Numbered from the stretch's first letter, positions 25,283-34,214 are shown. The stretch: DNA of 64,000 nucleotides from Yeosuana aquiaggeris (GCF_044003965.1 NZ_JBAWKC010000007.1:1-64000); one strand, 5' to 3'. Numbers and translations: made by a program. Notes: generated from the letters alone by a model not told the origin.

Positions 25283-26671
25283 TTACTTCCCGATACAGAA
25301 ATTAGCAAAAATGTTTCCCAACAAATCATCATTAGTAATTTCTCCCGTTATTTCACCAAAATGATAGAGCGCCTGCCGAATATCGATAGCCATTAAATCG
25401 CCTGATAAACCTGTATTTAATCCATATTTTACTTTTTGAATTTCTTCTAATGCCTTAATCAATGCATCATAGTGCCTTGAATTAGTGATAATAGTTTCAT
25501 TATTTCTTAAAGCACCCGTATTAATTAAATTGAGAAGTAACTTGGTTAAATGTTCAACCCCAAAACCTGTTTTTGCCGATAACAGTTGTATTTCAGGAAT
25601 TTCCTTTTGCATTACAGCTATTTGAGAATCATCTATTTGATCAATTTTATTAGCAATTACAATGAGTGGCTTTTGAGGATATTTATTTTTGATTTTTTCT
25701 AGTTCCACTTTAAATTCCGAACTATGTATATTAAACTGAGTACTATCAAACAAATAAATAACAACTTGAGCCTGCTCAATTTTTTCAAAAGTTTTCTTTA
25801 TACCAATACTTTCAACTACATCCGTTGTATCTCTAATTCCGGCAGTATCAATAAATCTAAAACCAATCCCTCCTATTGAAATTTCATCTTCAATAGTGTC
25901 TCTTGTAGTGCCAGCTATTTCTGAAACGATTGCGCGTTCTTCATTTAATAAAGCATTTAAAAGTGTAGACTTACCAACATTAGGTTCACCAACAATAGCT
26001 ACAGGAATACCATTTTTTATAACATTCCCAACCGCAAAAGAATCTATTAATCGCTTTAAAACGAAAGTTATGCGTTCGACTAAAGCTTTAAACTGGGTTC
26101 TATCAGCAAACTCAACATCTTCCTCAGCAAAATCAAGCTCCAGTTCTATAAGTGATGCGAAGTTTAGAAGTTCTTCACGGAGTTTTGCTATTTCAGAAGA
26201 AAAGCCTCCGCGCATCTGTTGCATCGCAATTTGATGTGAAGCTTCATTATCACTGGCTATTAAATCTGCCACTGCTTCTGCCTGACTTAAGTCTAATTTA
26301 CCGTTTAAAAAAGCACGCAAGGTAAACTCACCTGCAGTAGCCATTCTGCAACCGTTTCTTAAAAATAATTGAATGATTTCCTGCTGAATATAATGAGAAC
26401 CATGACAAGATATTTCTACTACATTTTCACCAGTATAGGAATTTGGGTCTTTGAATATTGAAACCAACACTTCATCAATGGTTTTTTCACCATCCACAAT
26501 ATGACCTAAATGAATGGTATGGGTTGCTTGTTTGCTTAAGTGCTTATTTGAAACAGATTTAAAATGTTTTTCTGCAATGAATATTGCCTCTTTTCCAGAT
26601 AACCTGATAACAGCAATAGCTCCAACACCCGATGGTGTGGCAAGAGCAACTATGGTGTCATTATATATCAT
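25283..26671 (-). CDS. mnmE: tRNA uridine-5-carboxymethylaminomethyl modification GTPase MnmE
   Basis: 462 residues, normal length. With MnmG it modifies U34 of tRNAs in the cytoplasm. Visible: an N-terminal folate-binding region starting DTIVALATPSGVGAIAVIRL; a G domain from about residue 225 with GEPNVGKSTLLN (G1), AGTTRDT (G2), DTAGIRDT (G3) and NKID (G4); and the C-terminal FCIGK, whose Cys is essential in the family. It starts 9 bp after the CvfB-like gene stop, so the two probably share a transcript. Confidence 0.97.
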   Translation of the reverse strand: MIYNDTIVALATPSGVGAIAVIRLSGKEAIFIAEKHFKSVSNKHLSKQATHTIHLGHIVDGEKTIDEVLVSIFKDPNSYTGENVVEISCHGSHYIQQEIIQLFLRNGCRMATAGEFTLRAFLNGKLDLSQAEAVADLIASDNEASHQIAMQQMRGGFSSEIAKLREELLNFASLIELELDFAEEDVEFADRTQFKALVERITFVLKRLIDSFAVGNVIKNGIPVAIVGEPNVGKSTLLNALLNEERAIVSEIAGTTRDTIEDEISIGGIGFRFIDTAGIRDTTDVVESIGIKKTFEKIEQAQVVIYLFDSTQFNIHSSEFKVELEKIKNKYPQKPLIVIANKIDQIDDSQIAVMQKEIPEIQLLSAKTGFGVEHLTKLLLNLINTGALRNNETIITNSRHYDALIKALEEIQKVKYGLNTGLSGDLMAIDIRQALYHFGEITGEITNDDLLGNIFANFCIGK

Positions 26672-26680
26672 GATAAATCC

Positions 26681-27511
26681 TTAAACTAAATAAATACCGT
26701 CTGATTTAATTTCTATAAGGTGCTGTTTATACAATGTACCAACCGCTTTTTTAAAATTTTTCTTACTCATTTGCAGTTGTGCTTTGATATCTTCCGGATC
26801 TGACTTGTCTGTTAGATTTAAAAATCCACTATTATCATGTAATTCGTGCATAATTAATTCTGCATTGGGTTCAATATTTCTATATCCAATTTGCCCTAAT
26901 GTAATATCCAGTTTGTTGCCCGGACGTATCTTTTTTACAATTCCTTTTAATTTATCTCCAACACTTAAATCCTTAAAAATGGCATCTTTATAAATCAATC
27001 CAGCATGTGTTTTATTAACAATAACATTCATACCAATCTCTGAAGGATGAGAAACAATTAAATCAACTTCATCAAACTCATTAACGGTAAGCGTCTTGTT
27101 GTCTAAAAACCGATTGGTTTTACTAGAAGCCACCAACCTATTTGTCTTTTCATCTAAATAACAATACACCAGATACCAACCACCCGGTTTCATTTTAAAA
27201 GCCTGTTCTTTAAACGGACAAAACAATTCTTTAACTAAGCCCCAATCTAAAAAAGCACCATAGTCGGTTATTTGATTACAGCGCAATAATGCAAAATCAT
27301 TTAATTGAATATAGGGTTTATCAGTGGTTGCTACCAGACGTTCTTCATTATCTAAATAAACAAAAACCTCAATTTTTTCCCAAATTTTAAAATTTTCAGG
27401 CACATATCTATTTGGAAGCAAAACTTCATTTCCATCTTCATCTGCTATATAAAGACCTTGAACTGCCTCTCTAATTATTTCTAATGTGTTTATTTTTCCT
27501 AAATGTATCAT
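26681..27511 (-). CDS. CvfB-like S1-domain RNA-binding protein
   Basis: 276 residues. S1-like OB folds (VEGL/YIADEDGNEVLLPNRYVP, CNQITDYGAFLDWGLVKELFCPFKEQ, VGDKLKGIVKKIRPGNKLDITLGQIG) are followed by a winged-helix end (DKSDPEDIKAQLQMSKKNFKKAVGTLYKQHLIEI). This is the layout of CvfB/YitL proteins (S. aureus CvfB affects virulence gene expression). Its RNA target here is unknown. It lies just upstream of mnmE in the same direction. Confidence 0.85.
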   Translation of the reverse strand: MIHLGKINTLEIIREAVQGLYIADEDGNEVLLPNRYVPENFKIWEKIEVFVYLDNEERLVATTDKPYIQLNDFALLRCNQITDYGAFLDWGLVKELFCPFKEQAFKMKPGGWYLVYCYLDEKTNRLVASSKTNRFLDNKTLTVNEFDEVDLIVSHPSEIGMNVIVNKTHAGLIYKDAIFKDLSVGDKLKGIVKKIRPGNKLDITLGQIGYRNIEPNAELIMHELHDNSGFLNLTDKSDPEDIKAQLQMSKKNFKKAVGTLYKQHLIEIKSDGIYLV

Positions 27512-27546
27512 GCTGCAAAGGTAGTGAAATCAATGTTTTTAATATT

Positions 27547-27576
27547 AAAAAGCACTGCTATTATACAGTACTTTTT
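27547..27576 (-). terminator. Probable bidirectional terminator between menD and the CvfB-like gene
   Basis: AAAAAGCACTG (27547-27557) and CAGTACTTTTT (27566-27576) pair with one G-T-type mismatch around an 8-nt loop and give a T run on either strand. It lies 140 bp beyond the menD stop. Confidence 0.5.
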
Positions 27577-27716
27577 AAATTCTATAATCTATAAACTATT
27601 TATAAACAGATTCCTTTTTAAAATGCTTAGTTAACAAATAATAAACGACTTCTCTCTGTTTATTTCTATTCGATTTACTATCAGTTTCGATATCAGAGGC
27701 AATAGCTAAATCTTAT

Positions 27717-29477
27717 CTAAACCAAAGCATCAAAATATTTCAAAAGAACCTCATCATTAATTATTCTAGGTGTGAATATTTCCAACAATTTAGGTCTGTA
27801 AGATTCTGAATAAAAGTTTTCAAGTCTATTTTTTAATTGTTGGCCTGTTTTTGCACTTAAATATTCAAAACTGTACATTTTACTCATATATTTTGCATTT
27901 AAATCATGCTTAGTTTCAAAAAAAGTATCAAAATTTTTAGTGTTTTTCTGACCGGGTAGAATTCTAAAAATACCACCTCCTTGATTATTAATAACTATAA
28001 TTCTAAAATTATTAGGTATGTAATTATTCCATAAGCCGTTGCTATCATATAAAAAACTTAAATCTCCAGTTATAAAAACGGTTCGCTTTTTACTGACTAC
28101 TGAAAAGCCTATGGCTGTGCTGGTACTTCCATCTATACCACTTGTCCCTCTGTTACAATAAACCTCTAATGTTTTATTAAGATTAAATAATTGGGTATAA
28201 CGTATTGCAGAACTATTACCAACCTGTAAAATGGAATGGTTTGGGATTGATTTTAGAATTAAATCAAAGACTATAAAGTCACAAAACGGTATCTTTTTAA
28301 GATATAAATTATGTCTTTCTAATCTCCTGTCTTTAACTGCCAGCCATGTTTCTTTATAATCACTTTTTACATAATGAGTTATTTTAGGTAATAAAGATTC
28401 AAAAAACTGATTTGGAGATGCCTCAACATGCATACTCAAACAGAAAAAAGTATCATATGCCTTTTTCTTATCAATATGCCAATGGTGTTTCGGTTGATAT
28501 TTTCTTAAAAATGATTTTATTTTTTTTGAAACAATCATACCTCCAAAGGTCAAAAGAATTTCCGGCTGTAGATCGATTTGTTCTTTTTCAGTTAAGGGCG
28601 CTATTATCTGATCAATACTGGGTAAAAAACTGTCATCATGTAAATTAGAGGTCGTTTCTGTAAAAATAATAACACTATCATCTTTTGCAATATCATCTAA
28701 CCACTTTTGTTCTATCTGATTCGGTTGATTGACGCCAACTAAAATCATTTTTTTAGTTGCGGAATTCCAATATTCATAGCATTCTTGTAAAGCATAAGAA
28801 TCAACAGGTTTTTCTTTTAAAACAACATCTGTACTTTTTGTCTCAATACTTTCCTTATCAACCGTTTCATAAAGTGGCTCATCAAATGGAATATTTATAT
28901 GAACCGGACCCTTTTCTATAATGGCCGTATTTATAGAGGTATTAATTTCAATTTCATTATGGGTTTGAATATCCTTTTGAAAACCCAGAAAACGTTCCAA
29001 TTTATCCTCCAGATTTTTCATGATAGGCAGATCTTCTGTTAAGGGAATATTCTTTTCATCTTTTAAATCCAATTTAAGATTTGCAGAATATAAAATATGA
29101 TTTTGGAACACATATTTTTGATTAATTGTTTGCCCATCCCCTATTTCAATTAAATGTTTAGGCCTGTCCGCCGATAATACAACTAATGGAATATCACTGT
29201 AAAATGCTTCTGAAATGGCTGGGTAATAATTTAATAAAGCACTACCTGATGTACATAAAACAGCTACAGGGTGCTTTAACTGTTGAGCCAACCCTAATGC
29301 AAAAAAAGCCGCACTTCTCTCATCAACAATACTATAGCATTTAAAAAATTTATCAGCAGTAAAACCAATGGTTAAGGGAGCATTTCTGCTACCTGGTGAA
29401 ATAACTATATGCTTAATGTTTTTAGCCTTACAAAGTTGAATAACAGTTTGAGCAAGCGGAATTTTAGGATAAATCAT
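27717..29477 (-). CDS. menD: 2-succinyl-5-enolpyruvyl-6-hydroxy-3-cyclohexene-1-carboxylate synthase (MenD)
   Basis: 586 residues, typical length. This thiamine-diphosphate enzyme joins isochorismate and 2-oxoglutarate in menaquinone synthesis. Visible: ISPGSRNAPLTIGF at the N-terminus (substrate/ThDP region), VDERSAAFFALGLAQ with the catalytic Glu region, CTSGSALLNYYPAI, and the ThDP/Mg motif GDLSFLYDSNGLWNN…INNQGGGIF near residue 465-495. It follows menF by 49 bp in the same direction. Menaquinone as the respiratory quinone fits Flavobacteriaceae. Confidence 0.96.
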   Translation of the reverse strand: MIYPKIPLAQTVIQLCKAKNIKHIVISPGSRNAPLTIGFTADKFFKCYSIVDERSAAFFALGLAQQLKHPVAVLCTSGSALLNYYPAISEAFYSDIPLVVLSADRPKHLIEIGDGQTINQKYVFQNHILYSANLKLDLKDEKNIPLTEDLPIMKNLEDKLERFLGFQKDIQTHNEIEINTSINTAIIEKGPVHINIPFDEPLYETVDKESIETKSTDVVLKEKPVDSYALQECYEYWNSATKKMILVGVNQPNQIEQKWLDDIAKDDSVIIFTETTSNLHDDSFLPSIDQIIAPLTEKEQIDLQPEILLTFGGMIVSKKIKSFLRKYQPKHHWHIDKKKAYDTFFCLSMHVEASPNQFFESLLPKITHYVKSDYKETWLAVKDRRLERHNLYLKKIPFCDFIVFDLILKSIPNHSILQVGNSSAIRYTQLFNLNKTLEVYCNRGTSGIDGSTSTAIGFSVVSKKRTVFITGDLSFLYDSNGLWNNYIPNNFRIIVINNQGGGIFRILPGQKNTKNFDTFFETKHDLNAKYMSKMYSFEYLSAKTGQQLKNRLENFYSESYRPKLLEIFTPRIINDEVLLKYFDALV

Positions 29478-29526
29478 AAATGAATTTTCTATAGCAAAAA
29501 TAAGAAATAGACCTAATATAAAATCA

Positions 29527-30648
29527 TTACAAAATACTTTTAATGACTTTAGATTTTGAGACCGTTTCTTCCCATTCCTTTTCGGGATTAGATGTTTTTG
29601 TAATACCGCCGCCTATATATATGTAAGCCTCATTATTTTTTATCTGCATACAACGCAAATTAACATATAATTGTGAGCTCCTTTTAGAATAGGTATAGGC
29701 TTGGTTTTCAATATTCCTTAATTTGGAACTTGGTCCTGATTTTTGTTCAAAATTAAGCTCGCCCAAATAACCAGTATAAAACTCTCTATTATAGTTCTCG
29801 TTTTCAATAATAAATCTTTTAGCAGTTTGTTTTGGCATACCGCAAACAGCTGGAGTGGGGTGAACAACAGATAAAATATGCTTTAAATTAAAACTATCCA
29901 TATTCAAACTTGCCTTAATCATAGTTTTTAAATGTACCACATTACCAGCCTTAACCGTTTCAATATCAGATATTTTTATATTTTTTACTAAAGGTTTTAA
30001 GTTTGAAGTAATAAAATCAGTGACAATTTGTTGTTCCTGTTTTTCCTTGTCTTCCCAATCTACATTCAAGGTTCCTTTATAATCTTGTGTTCCGGCCAAT
30101 GACATCATTGAAAACTGATGTCCTTCAATTTTCATTAATGTTTCAGGCGTTGCTCCTAACCAAAGCCCAAATTTTGGATGATACCAGCAATATACAAATG
30201 CCGATGCGTATCTGTTTAATAAGTTTTTAAAAAACTGAATGAAATTAGAACCGGATACAGTCACCGTTTCTTTTCTGGACAAAACCACTTTTTTAAAAAT
30301 ATTTTTATCAATATATTGAATTCCCTTAGCAATCAACTCAATATGGATTTCTTTTTCTAATTCACTAAAAATAATCTCATTTTGATTTGGATGGAAAGCT
30401 TCCTCCATTGAATATAAACAATCCAAGCTATCAGCATGCTCCAAAGGAATTAAAATACTGCTTTCAGAATCATCAAAAGGGGCGAATACAAAACCTGTTT
30501 CTTTATAATTTTCAACCTCATAAACAGTATCATTTGTTTGAAAAACCCCCTTTAAATCAGATGTTAAAGGTTTTCTATAGGCTACAAATGGTAATTGATC
30601 ATTGTATTGTTGCTGAATTTTAGTAAAAAATAGTTCTGAGGCAATCAA
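29527..30648 (-). CDS. menF: Isochorismate synthase (MenF/EntC family)
   Basis: 373 residues. Converts chorismate to isochorismate, the first committed step to menaquinone. Family motifs: KVVLSRKETV, GLWLGATPETLMKIEG, MSLAGTQDY, VHPTPAVCGMPKQTA and REFYTGYLGE, ending ETVSKSKVIKSIL. It begins 2 bp after the upstream thioesterase gene and is followed by menD. The pairing with menD argues for a menaquinone rather than a siderophore role. Confidence 0.95.
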   Translation of the reverse strand: MIASELFFTKIQQQYNDQLPFVAYRKPLTSDLKGVFQTNDTVYEVENYKETGFVFAPFDDSESSILIPLEHADSLDCLYSMEEAFHPNQNEIIFSELEKEIHIELIAKGIQYIDKNIFKKVVLSRKETVTVSGSNFIQFFKNLLNRYASAFVYCWYHPKFGLWLGATPETLMKIEGHQFSMMSLAGTQDYKGTLNVDWEDKEKQEQQIVTDFITSNLKPLVKNIKISDIETVKAGNVVHLKTMIKASLNMDSFNLKHILSVVHPTPAVCGMPKQTAKRFIIENENYNREFYTGYLGELNFEQKSGPSSKLRNIENQAYTYSKRSSQLYVNLRCMQIKNNEAYIYIGGGITKTSNPEKEWEETVSKSKVIKSIL

Positions 30649-30650
30649 TT

Positions 30651-31076
30651 TTAATTCTTTTTAGGTAATGAAATAGTAGATAATTTGCAAACGGCTATCA
30701 AATTATCCTTATCATCAGTGACTTTAATATCTAATAATTGGGTGGTTCTTCCTTTATGCAAAAAAGTTGCTCTTGCATAAACAAAACCTTCTTTAACACT
30801 TTTTATATGGTTAGCCGAAATTTCTATACCACGAACAAAAAACGCTTCAGTGTCAACAAAAATATGTGCTGCAAAACTACCCACACTTTCTGCCAAAGCT
30901 ACTGTTGCACCACCATGCAGCACACCATCTGGCTGATACACTTTTGAATTTACGGGCATTCGCGCTGTAAGAAAATCAAAACCATAATCAATCACTTCAA
31001 TACTTAAAGTTTCCATGAGCGTATTTTTGCTTGCTGAATTGCATTTTGCTAAAACCTCTTCTTTAGTTATTTGCAT
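30651..31076 (-). CDS. Hotdog-fold PaaI-type thioesterase, probable DHNA-CoA hydrolase (MenI-like)
   Basis: 141 residues. Hotdog motif VLHGGATVALAESVGSFAAH with the likely catalytic Glu63, and GIEISANHIKSVKEGFVYAR. PaaI-like thioesterases hydrolyse acyl-CoAs. Its position as first gene of the menF-menD unit (2-bp gap to menF) suggests hydrolysis of 1,4-dihydroxy-2-naphthoyl-CoA, the menaquinone step done by MenI. That substrate is an inference from context; related proteins also act on phenylacetyl-CoA or are housekeeping thioesterases. Confidence 0.85.
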   Translation of the reverse strand: MQITKEEVLAKCNSASKNTLMETLSIEVIDYGFDFLTARMPVNSKVYQPDGVLHGGATVALAESVGSFAAHIFVDTEAFFVRGIEISANHIKSVKEGFVYARATFLHKGRTTQLLDIKVTDDKDNLIAVCKLSTISLPKKN

Positions 31077-31151
31077 AGAAATAATGTATTTTTAAACTCG
31101 TGGTAAAAGTACAAAACCAAAGCTTAATATAAATCTTGAATAGAACGAAAT

Positions 31152-31715
31152 ATGAAAGTTCCATCTTTAGAAAATGACCGCGTCAAATTAACCCTACTTG
31201 ACCTGAGTAATTTTAAACATTTACTACTGGTTGCACAGCAAGAAAATCTAACACAATATTCACCTAGTGACATTTCAACTCCAGAAAAACTAAAAGAATA
31301 TGTTGAAATTGCGGTAGATGGTTATTATCAAAAAACCATAATTCCATTTATTATTTATGACAAGAGAATGCAAGCTTATGCTGGAAGTACACGTTTTGGA
31401 CTGATTAATTATAAAAATAAAGTACTGCATATTGGTTGGACCTGGATTGGAAAAGAGTTTCAAAGAACTGGTTTAAATGTGAATATGAAATTTTTAATGC
31501 TTCAATATGCTTTTGAAACTTTAGAATTTGACAAAGTTGAATTTAGAATTGATGAAAGAAATACAAAATCAAGAAAAGCAGTAGAAAAATTAGGAGCCAC
31601 CCTTGAAGGTATTCTGCGCAAAGATACTTTAATGCTTGACGGTTTTAAGCGCAGTACCTGTTGCTACGGTATATTGAAAGAAGAATGGTTAAATATAAAA
31701 CAAACACTTCTTTAG
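31152..31715 (+). CDS. GNAT family N-acetyltransferase (RimJ/RimL-like)
   Basis: 187 residues, divergent from the men cluster with a 75-bp gap. The acetyl-CoA-binding core reads IGWTWIGKEFQRTGLNVNMKF, then FDKVEFRIDERNTKSRKAVEKLGATLEGILR, the usual RimJ/RimL pattern. The LGATLEGILRKD end is typical of amino-group acetyltransferases of small molecules or ribosomal proteins; the substrate cannot be told. It ends 5 bp before the convergent gene. Confidence 0.9.
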   Translation: MKVPSLENDRVKLTLLDLSNFKHLLLVAQQENLTQYSPSDISTPEKLKEYVEIAVDGYYQKTIIPFIIYDKRMQAYAGSTRFGLINYKNKVLHIGWTWIGKEFQRTGLNVNMKFLMLQYAFETLEFDKVEFRIDERNTKSRKAVEKLGATLEGILRKDTLMLDGFKRSTCCYGILKEEWLNIKQTLL

Positions 31716-31720
31716 TAAAA

Positions 31721-32659
31721 TTAATCTTTTACTAGATTTTTTATAATTTCTTTAATTGGCAAAATAGCTTTGGTATGTTCAATACTTGGTCCGGCTACCC
31801 AAACTGTTTTATAAGTAACTTTAGTAGCCGCATTTTGGGTCGCTTTCATCCCAATGGAAAATCGAATCATTTTTACCCATTTTTTAAGTTTTTTATTTTT
31901 ATTTAAAAGGGTTTCCAGCCAAGTTTGTTTGGTTCCAATTTTCTGAACATAAGGGGTATTAATAACTGTACATGGGGTTCCCGATATACGTTCAGTCACT
32001 ACAATATCTTGAGCACCGTATTCCACACAGGCTTGTTTGTATTCCTCAGTTACATTAGCTTCAATTGAGGCAATGAAAGGGCTTCCCACAGATACGCCCG
32101 CAGCGCCATAACTAAGCATTTTATCAATATCTGCTTTACAACCTACACCACCAGCTGAAATAACTGGTATTTTACAATGAGACACTAATTCTTTAATTAA
32201 TTCTTCAGGAGATCTATTCCCTCGGTGTCCACCTGCTTCATTATTCACTGCTATAATAGCGTCAGCACCCAGATCTTCTACTTTTTGTGCAAATTTTAAA
32301 TCTACCACATCACAAAAAACCTTTATTCCAGCTTTATGTGCTTGCTTTATGGTTTCCTCAGGACTTCCTAAAGAAGTGATAATAAAATCACAGCCTTCCT
32401 CACAAATAACTTCTAATTGTCCTTTATATTTAATATTTGATTTATTGACGATTAAGTTAAAACCAAAAGAACCACCTTCAACTTTTGCTTTTTTTAATTC
32501 TTTTAATGCAGCCCTTAATTCATCCAGTGTTCTATAATTTAAAGCAGGAATACAACCAGCAATTCCAGCTTTCATAGCTTCAATGACCATTGCGGTGTTT
32601 GAAACTAAAAACATGGGCGCTTGAATAATAGGATATTTAATATTTAGGAGACCTTTCAA
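31721..32659 (-). CDS. FMN-dependent nitronate monooxygenase / 2-nitropropane dioxygenase family enzyme
   Basis: 312 residues. TIM-barrel flavoprotein signatures: YPIIQAPMFLVSNTAMVIEAMKAGIAG at the start, NNEAGGHRGNRSPEEL, the FMN-phosphate motif ISAGGVGCKADIDKMLSYGAAGVSVGSPFIAS, and VTERISGTPCTVINTPYV. Members oxidise alkyl nitronates or, in FabK-like cases, reduce enoyl-ACP; no adjacent fatty-acid genes are present, so I prefer the nitronate-type or general flavin oxidoreductase call. Transcribed alone, convergent with the acetyltransferase gene. Confidence 0.88.
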   Translation of the reverse strand: MKGLLNIKYPIIQAPMFLVSNTAMVIEAMKAGIAGCIPALNYRTLDELRAALKELKKAKVEGGSFGFNLIVNKSNIKYKGQLEVICEEGCDFIITSLGSPEETIKQAHKAGIKVFCDVVDLKFAQKVEDLGADAIIAVNNEAGGHRGNRSPEELIKELVSHCKIPVISAGGVGCKADIDKMLSYGAAGVSVGSPFIASIEANVTEEYKQACVEYGAQDIVVTERISGTPCTVINTPYVQKIGTKQTWLETLLNKNKKLKKWVKMIRFSIGMKATQNAATKVTYKTVWVAGPSIEHTKAILPIKEIIKNLVKD

Positions 32660-32841
32660 TTTATCAGATTTTAAAATTAATTTTTAAATATACAAAATTA
32701 GTGTGCGAGCATAATAAAATTAATCAACATGTAGATAAAATTATTAGGCTCATTGATGAATATCATTTCTAAAATTTGCATCTATGGGTAACTTTATTGT
32801 ATTAAATTAAAATTTAGTGTATTAATTAAAATAAAGTTATT

Positions 32842-33336
32842 ATGAAAAATTTAATTATTGGTTTGTTCATATTTGGTGCAACGAGTCCATTATTCGCTCA
32901 AATTACCGAATTACCTGAAGTAGAAATTACAGCTGTAAATTATAAATATTTAAATGCTGTTGATTCAGAAGATTTAGATCTTGACGTAAAATTGTTACAA
33001 GAAAAAGTAGCCATGTACGATATAAAAAATTCTGACCTTTATAGTGATGAATATAACCTGTATAACGTGGATTTCTTTATTCCTGATGGTAAAATACTTG
33101 CCGCTTATGATAAAGATGGAAAAATTCTAAGAACCATTGAAAAATTTAATAATATTAAATTACCAAAGGTCATTCTTGAATCCATTTATAATAGGTTCCC
33201 TGGGTGGTCTATATCTAAAAATGTCTATAGTGTAACATATAACGAATATAATAATAAAAAGATTTTTAAAGTCATATTAGAAAATGGTGATCAAAGATTA
33301 AGATTAAAGTTAAATGCTGAAGGTGATTTTCTATAA
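32842..33336 (+). CDS. Secreted PepSY-like protein, paralogue 1
   Basis: 164 residues with signal peptide MKNLIIGLFIFGATSPLFAQ. The mature part carries a PepSY-like pattern: FIPDGKILAAYDKDGKILRTIEKFNNIKLP, then ESIYNRFPGWSI, and VILENGDQRLRLKLNAEGDFL. It is clearly related along its whole length to the next gene (33626-34123), differing mainly in the middle, so the two arose by tandem duplication. A strong terminator follows. PepSY-like domains often act as protease inhibitors or periplasmic regulators; function here is unknown. A degenerate copy of the ATGCGCGCAT palindrome (32702-32713) lies upstream. Confidence 0.8.
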   Translation: MKNLIIGLFIFGATSPLFAQITELPEVEITAVNYKYLNAVDSEDLDLDVKLLQEKVAMYDIKNSDLYSDEYNLYNVDFFIPDGKILAAYDKDGKILRTIEKFNNIKLPKVILESIYNRFPGWSISKNVYSVTYNEYNNKKIFKVILENGDQRLRLKLNAEGDFL

Positions 33337-33351
33337 AATGATCTAAAAATT

Positions 33352-33385
33352 AAAAAGCACAACCAAATAGTTGTGCTTTTTTTTT
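33352..33385 (+). terminator. Intrinsic terminator after PepSY-like paralogue 1
   Basis: Perfect 12-bp arms AAAAAGCACAAC (33352-33363) and GTTGTGCTTTTT (33370-33381), a 6-nt loop, then a continuing T run to 33385. It makes the two paralogues separate transcription units. Confidence 0.9.
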
Positions 33386-33478
33386 ACATAATTTATTTTT
33401 TTTCTACTATCAACTCAATTTTAAACCTATTTAATATTATTTTCATCTATTTAATTTAGAATCAAAACATATTAAAAT

Positions 33479-33590
33479 TTACTATGCGCGCATAGTAATT
33501 GATAATCAATATGTTATGCGCGCATAATATATTATTTTACTTAATGAATTGATTACATGACTTTTATCATGTTTTTATTATGCGTGCATA
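33479..33590. promoter_or_regulatory. Three phased TATGCGCGCATA palindromes (putative operators)
   Basis: Site 1 is a perfect 20-bp palindrome TTACTATGCGCGCATAGTAA (33479-33498). Site 2 is TTATGCGCGCATAA (33514-33527). Site 3 is TATGCGTGCATA (33579-33590). Their centres are 32 and then 64 bp apart, about 3 and 6 helical turns. Site 3 ends 3 bp before a -7-like TATTTTTA (33593-33600), so it sits in the spacer of the likely promoter of the gene starting at 33626. Confidence 0.55.
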
Positions 33591-33625
33591 GTTATTTTTA
33601 TACTAATTAATCTACATATTTAGTC

Positions 33626-34123
33626 ATGAAAAAATTATTCTTAGGTTTATTTATTTTTGGACTAACCACCCAAATTAATGCTCAAACAATTGAACTACCA
33701 GAAGTTGAGCTTTCTGTCAATTACAAATATTTAAATACTACCAATTCTAAGGAAATTGCTGTTCCTGTTAAAAAATTAGTTAACGAGGTTTTAGCCTTTA
33801 ATGAAGATAACACCGATGTTTATATTGACGATAATGGTGAGTATAGTGTGTCATTCTATATTCCGGAAGGAGAAATAATTGCGGCTTTTAATAAAGAAGG
33901 AAAAATACTCAGAACATTTGAAAAATATAATAACATTAGATTGCCGCTGGAAGTTTTACAAATGATTGCAAACCGTTATCCTAATTGGGCCATTGCAGGA
34001 AACACCTATCTTGTGAGCTTTCATTGCGAAAAAGGTATCACAAAAAAGCTTTATAAAATCAGATTAGAAAATGTGGATGAAGTTTTGAACATAAAAACTG
34101 ATGAAAAAGGTATCTTCCTATAA
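33626..34123 (+). CDS. Secreted PepSY-like protein, paralogue 2
   Basis: 165 residues, signal peptide MKKLFLGLFIFGLTTQINAQ. Shares with paralogue 1 the start (ELPEVELSVNYKYLN), FYIPEGEIIAAFNKEGKILRTFEKYNNIRLP, MIANRYPNWAIAGNTYLVSF and the end LNIKTDEKGIFL. It carries one Cys that paralogue 1 lacks. It has its own control region with three phased palindromes, which paralogue 1 lacks apart from one degenerate copy, so the two genes are probably regulated differently. Ends at a strong bidirectional terminator shared with dnaK. Function unknown. Confidence 0.8.
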   Translation: MKKLFLGLFIFGLTTQINAQTIELPEVELSVNYKYLNTTNSKEIAVPVKKLVNEVLAFNEDNTDVYIDDNGEYSVSFYIPEGEIIAAFNKEGKILRTFEKYNNIRLPLEVLQMIANRYPNWAIAGNTYLVSFHCEKGITKKLYKIRLENVDEVLNIKTDEKGIFL

Positions 34124-34142
34124 TATTTTATCCTTTTAAATA

Positions 34143-34174
34143 AAAAAACGCAACTAAAATTAGTTGCGTTTTTT
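34143..34174. terminator. Bidirectional terminator between PepSY-like paralogue 2 and dnaK
   Basis: Perfect 14-bp arms AAAAAACGCAACTA (34143-34156) and TAGTTGCGTTTTTT (34161-34174) around loop AAAT; a T run is produced on both strands, serving the two convergent genes. Confidence 0.92.
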
Positions 34175-34214
34175 ATTATTATTAAGATTCTGAATTCAGT
34201 TCAGAAAAACAAGA

